Positions 6,639-8,695 of a DNA stretch of 8,695 bases are shown piece by piece. Numbering within the stretch: the first letter of the stretch is position 1; each line of letters begins with the position of its first letter. The position numbers and the translations under genes were made by a program. Source of the DNA: Spirosoma fluviale (lineage in GTDB: Bacteria > Bacteroidota > Bacteroidia > Cytophagales > Spirosomataceae); NCBI GenBank assembly GCA_945906915.1, contig CAMDSI010000082.1, forward strand, positions 1 to 8,695, read 5' to 3'. The notes below the pieces were generated by a model. It saw only the letters and a list, made by a program, of their open reading frames with translations, searched no databases and was not told the DNA's origin.

Positions 6639-6685
6639 TTATAGGAAAAAAACGACGTAAAATAAGCAAAAAATACGGACAAAAA

Positions 6686-8695
6686 CTAAGAAATTTTCCG
6701 TTCCACCTCAATCACGCCAGGAACTTGTTCCATTTCTTCACTTAAGGTATCGAGGTGATCGGTGTCTTGCACCATGAGTGAAATTTGGCCTTCAAATAAT
6801 CCATCTTTCACCCCAATATTTAAACCGGTAATGTTCACTTGCAACTTCTCTGAAATCAAACGGGTCACATCATTTACCAAACCCACGCGATCGATTCCTC
6901 GAATGACTAAATCTACATCGAAAGACATAGCAATTTGAGATGCCCATTTCGCTTTGATCACGCGATCTCCATGACGAGATAGTAATTCGGGTGAGTTTGG
7001 ACAAGCTGCGCGGTGAATTTTAATTCCTTCATTGATGGTCACAAAGCCAAAAACTTCATCCCCTGAAATCGGATTACAACATTTAGCCAAGGTATAATCG
7101 ACCTTGTCCATATCCTCCCCGATTAATAAGGTATCTGAACCCTTGCGTTCATTATGGTATTCTAGCATCTCCTTTTTAAAGGATTTACTATCTACGATGG
7201 GTGCTTGAATAGATTTCTCGGCTTGTTTGCGCTCATGTAATTCTCGATCTAACTTCCAGTGTTTCAGTTGATCGATATTGATATAGGCTTTGCCAAAACG
7301 GTAGAATAAATCATTCGCGTCTTTAGCATTAAAATAAGCCCGCAACTGATTCGTAATCTCCAAGGTTAAGAGCGGATAGCCCAAATGCTTCAAGCGATGC
7401 TCGATCAAATCGCGTCCTTTAATGAGGTGGGTTTTATTCTCCTCCTTGATGAAGCTCTTGATTTGGGCTTTCGCCTTCGTTGTAAATACGATACGCAACC
7501 AATCTTCCGATGGCTTCTGCTTCGAGGAAGTCAAAATTTCTATTTGATCTCCGTTCTGCAATTTATGTGAGAGCGGCACCAACTTCCCGCCTACCTTAGC
7601 TCCTATACAACGCGCACCCACTTCTGAGTGAATCTCAAAAGCAAAATCCAAAGTAGTGGCGCCAGATTGCAAGACGATTAACTTACCTTTTGGACTAAAT
7701 ACAAATACTTCCTCGTGGTAAAGCGAGTTCTTAATGTCCTCGACTAATTCCACGGCAGATTGACTCTTGTCATTCGCCTCGATGGCCTCGCGCACCTGGG
7801 ATAGCCAGGATTCAAATGCATCACTGGTCCGCGTATCCGTTCCTTTGTATTTAAAGTGGGCCGCCACCCCTTTCTCCGCAATCTCATCCATCCGCTTCGA
7901 ACGAATTTGAACCTCTACCCAGCGACCTTCTTTATCATGGGCAAAAGGCTGGCTCATAACCGTGGTGTGCAAGGACTCGTATCCATTCGATTTAGGAGTA
8001 GAAACCCAGTCTTTCAAACGACTCGGGTTAGGGCGGTAATGATCTGTTACGACCGAATATACCTCCCAGCAATCCGATTTCTCCCTTTCTAAGGGCACAT
8101 CTAACACGACGCGCACCGCAAAGAGATCATATATTTTATCAAAAGAGGTATTCCCTTTCTTGATCTTATTATAAATGGAAAAGATGGATTTAGGGCGACC
8201 TTTGATCGTATAATTCAATTTTCGCTCATCTAATGTTTTCTTAATCGGCTTGATGAAATTTTCAACGAAGCTTTCGCGGCTACGCTTATTTTCCGTCAAT
8301 TTGTGCGCGATTTCCTTATAAGCTTCCGGCTCCGTATGCTTTAAACCTAAATCTTCTAATTCCGATTTAAAAGCATTTAAACCCAAACGGTGGGCTAAGG
8401 GCGCGTACAGATAAATGGTCTCCGAAGCGATCTTCATTTGCTTTTCTTTGGCCATACTAGTCAGCGTCCGCATATTATGCAAACGATCCGCGAGCTTGAT
8501 CAAAATCACCCGAATATCATCAGATAGAGTTAAGAGCATTTTTCGGAAATTCTCGGCTTGCTGAGACGTTCCATATTCGAAGGTACCGGCGATTTTCGTT
8601 AGACCATCGATGATGGCGGCAATTTTGGGATTGAATTGTTTTTCGATTTCTGCCAAAGTCGTATCCGTATCCTCCACCACATCGTGTAATAAAGC
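6686..8695 (-). CDS. Bifunctional (p)ppGpp synthetase/hydrolase (RelA/SpoT family), 5' end missing
   Basis: This stringent-response enzyme makes and breaks (p)ppGpp. The frame is open to the right edge, giving 669 visible residues numbered from Ala at 8693-8695. About 60-80 N-terminal residues are probably missing. An internal GTG at 8680 is not the start, because the upstream residues ALLHD are the core of the hydrolase motif. Domains in order: HD hydrolase (HDVVEDT from 4; LADRLHNMR from 68), synthetase (GRPKSIFSIY 166-175, GYESLHT 238-244, VEVQIRS 260-266), TGS (about 330-390), a helical region, a conserved-cysteine domain (Cys539/Cys540, His561, Cys565) and a C-terminal ACT domain (about 593-669). 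RLKD at 226-229 is the RxKD motif of bifunctional enzymes, not the ExDD of synthetase-only RelA. The start of the first HD helix is outside the window, so hydrolase completeness cannot be fully checked. It heads the probable unit with fur, purA and the small gene. Confidence 0.96.
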   Translation of the reverse strand, partial: ALLHDVVEDTDTTLAEIEKQFNPKIAAIIDGLTKIAGTFEYGTSQQAENFRKMLLTLSDDIRVILIKLADRLHNMRTLTSMAKEKQMKIASETIYLYAPLAHRLGLNAFKSELEDLGLKHTEPEAYKEIAHKLTENKRSRESFVENFIKPIKKTLDERKLNYTIKGRPKSIFSIYNKIKKGNTSFDKIYDLFAVRVVLDVPLEREKSDCWEVYSVVTDHYRPNPSRLKDWVSTPKSNGYESLHTTVMSQPFAHDKEGRWVEVQIRSKRMDEIAEKGVAAHFKYKGTDTRTSDAFESWLSQVREAIEANDKSQSAVELVEDIKNSLYHEEVFVFSPKGKLIVLQSGATTLDFAFEIHSEVGARCIGAKVGGKLVPLSHKLQNGDQIEILTSSKQKPSEDWLRIVFTTKAKAQIKSFIKEENKTHLIKGRDLIEHRLKHLGYPLLTLEITNQLRAYFNAKDANDLFYRFGKAYINIDQLKHWKLDRELHERKQAEKSIQAPIVDSKSFKKEMLEYHNERKGSDTLLIGEDMDKVDYTLAKCCNPISGDEVFGFVTINEGIKIHRAACPNSPELLSRHGDRVIKAKWASQIAMSFDVDLVIRGIDRVGLVNDVTRLISEKLQVNITGLNIGVKDGLFEGQISLMVQDTDHLDTLSEEMEQVPGVIEVERKIS

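Noticed and set aside
6667..6675. TATTTTTTG upstream of fur on the minus strand as a promoter -7 element
   Set aside because: It is one base longer than TAnnTTTG and has no -33 TTG at the right distance; the 47-bp leader is simply AT-rich.
6686..8680. GTG at 8680 as the start of the (p)ppGpp enzyme
   Set aside because: It would remove the catalytic His-Asp pair, which is present just upstream in the same open frame. The gene simply runs off the window.

Overview
This window looks like ordinary chromosome from a member of Bacteroidota, probably order Cytophagales. The evidence is the gene content (a Bacteroidota-style TamB-like protein divergent from tsaD, and a rsh-fur-purA cluster), AT-rich leaders without Shine-Dalgarno sequences, and a TAnnTTTG-type promoter element. 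The genus is not determined.

Layout. Positions 1-2936 (minus) hold the N-terminal 978 codons of a very large TamB/AsmA-like envelope protein that runs off the left edge. A 33-bp gap separates it from tsaD (2970-3986, plus), the catalytic subunit of the tRNA t6A37 modification complex. From 6686 to the right edge (minus) is a RelA/SpoT-family (p)ppGpp enzyme that lacks only its N-terminus. Downstream of it on the same strand, tightly spaced, are a Fur-family regulator (6153-6638), purA (4863-6143) and a small unrecognised protein (4369-4857). These four genes probably form one transcription unit linking alarmone metabolism to AMP synthesis.

The unusual element is the roughly 390-bp stretch at 3983-4371, between the convergent 3' ends of tsaD and the small gene. 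It is a dense array of 21 short hairpins. Each has a 3-5 bp stem and a 3-nt loop, and they are separated by an almost invariant 6-nt spacer, GACTAA (variant GACCAA), or its complement TTAGTC (variants TGAGTC, TTGGTC). The spacer orientation flips once, near 4064-4084. As a result each flanking gene runs into the array in the TTAGTC sense, and both genes take their TAG stop codon from a TAGTC word. Stem sequences differ between units but stay paired, and on the GACTAA strand 17 of 21 loops are GNA triloops, all 21 loops closed by a C-G pair. The right half also contains a recently duplicated 89-bp higher-order repeat. I do not recognise this element as a named family. It is the best candidate here for an undescribed system.
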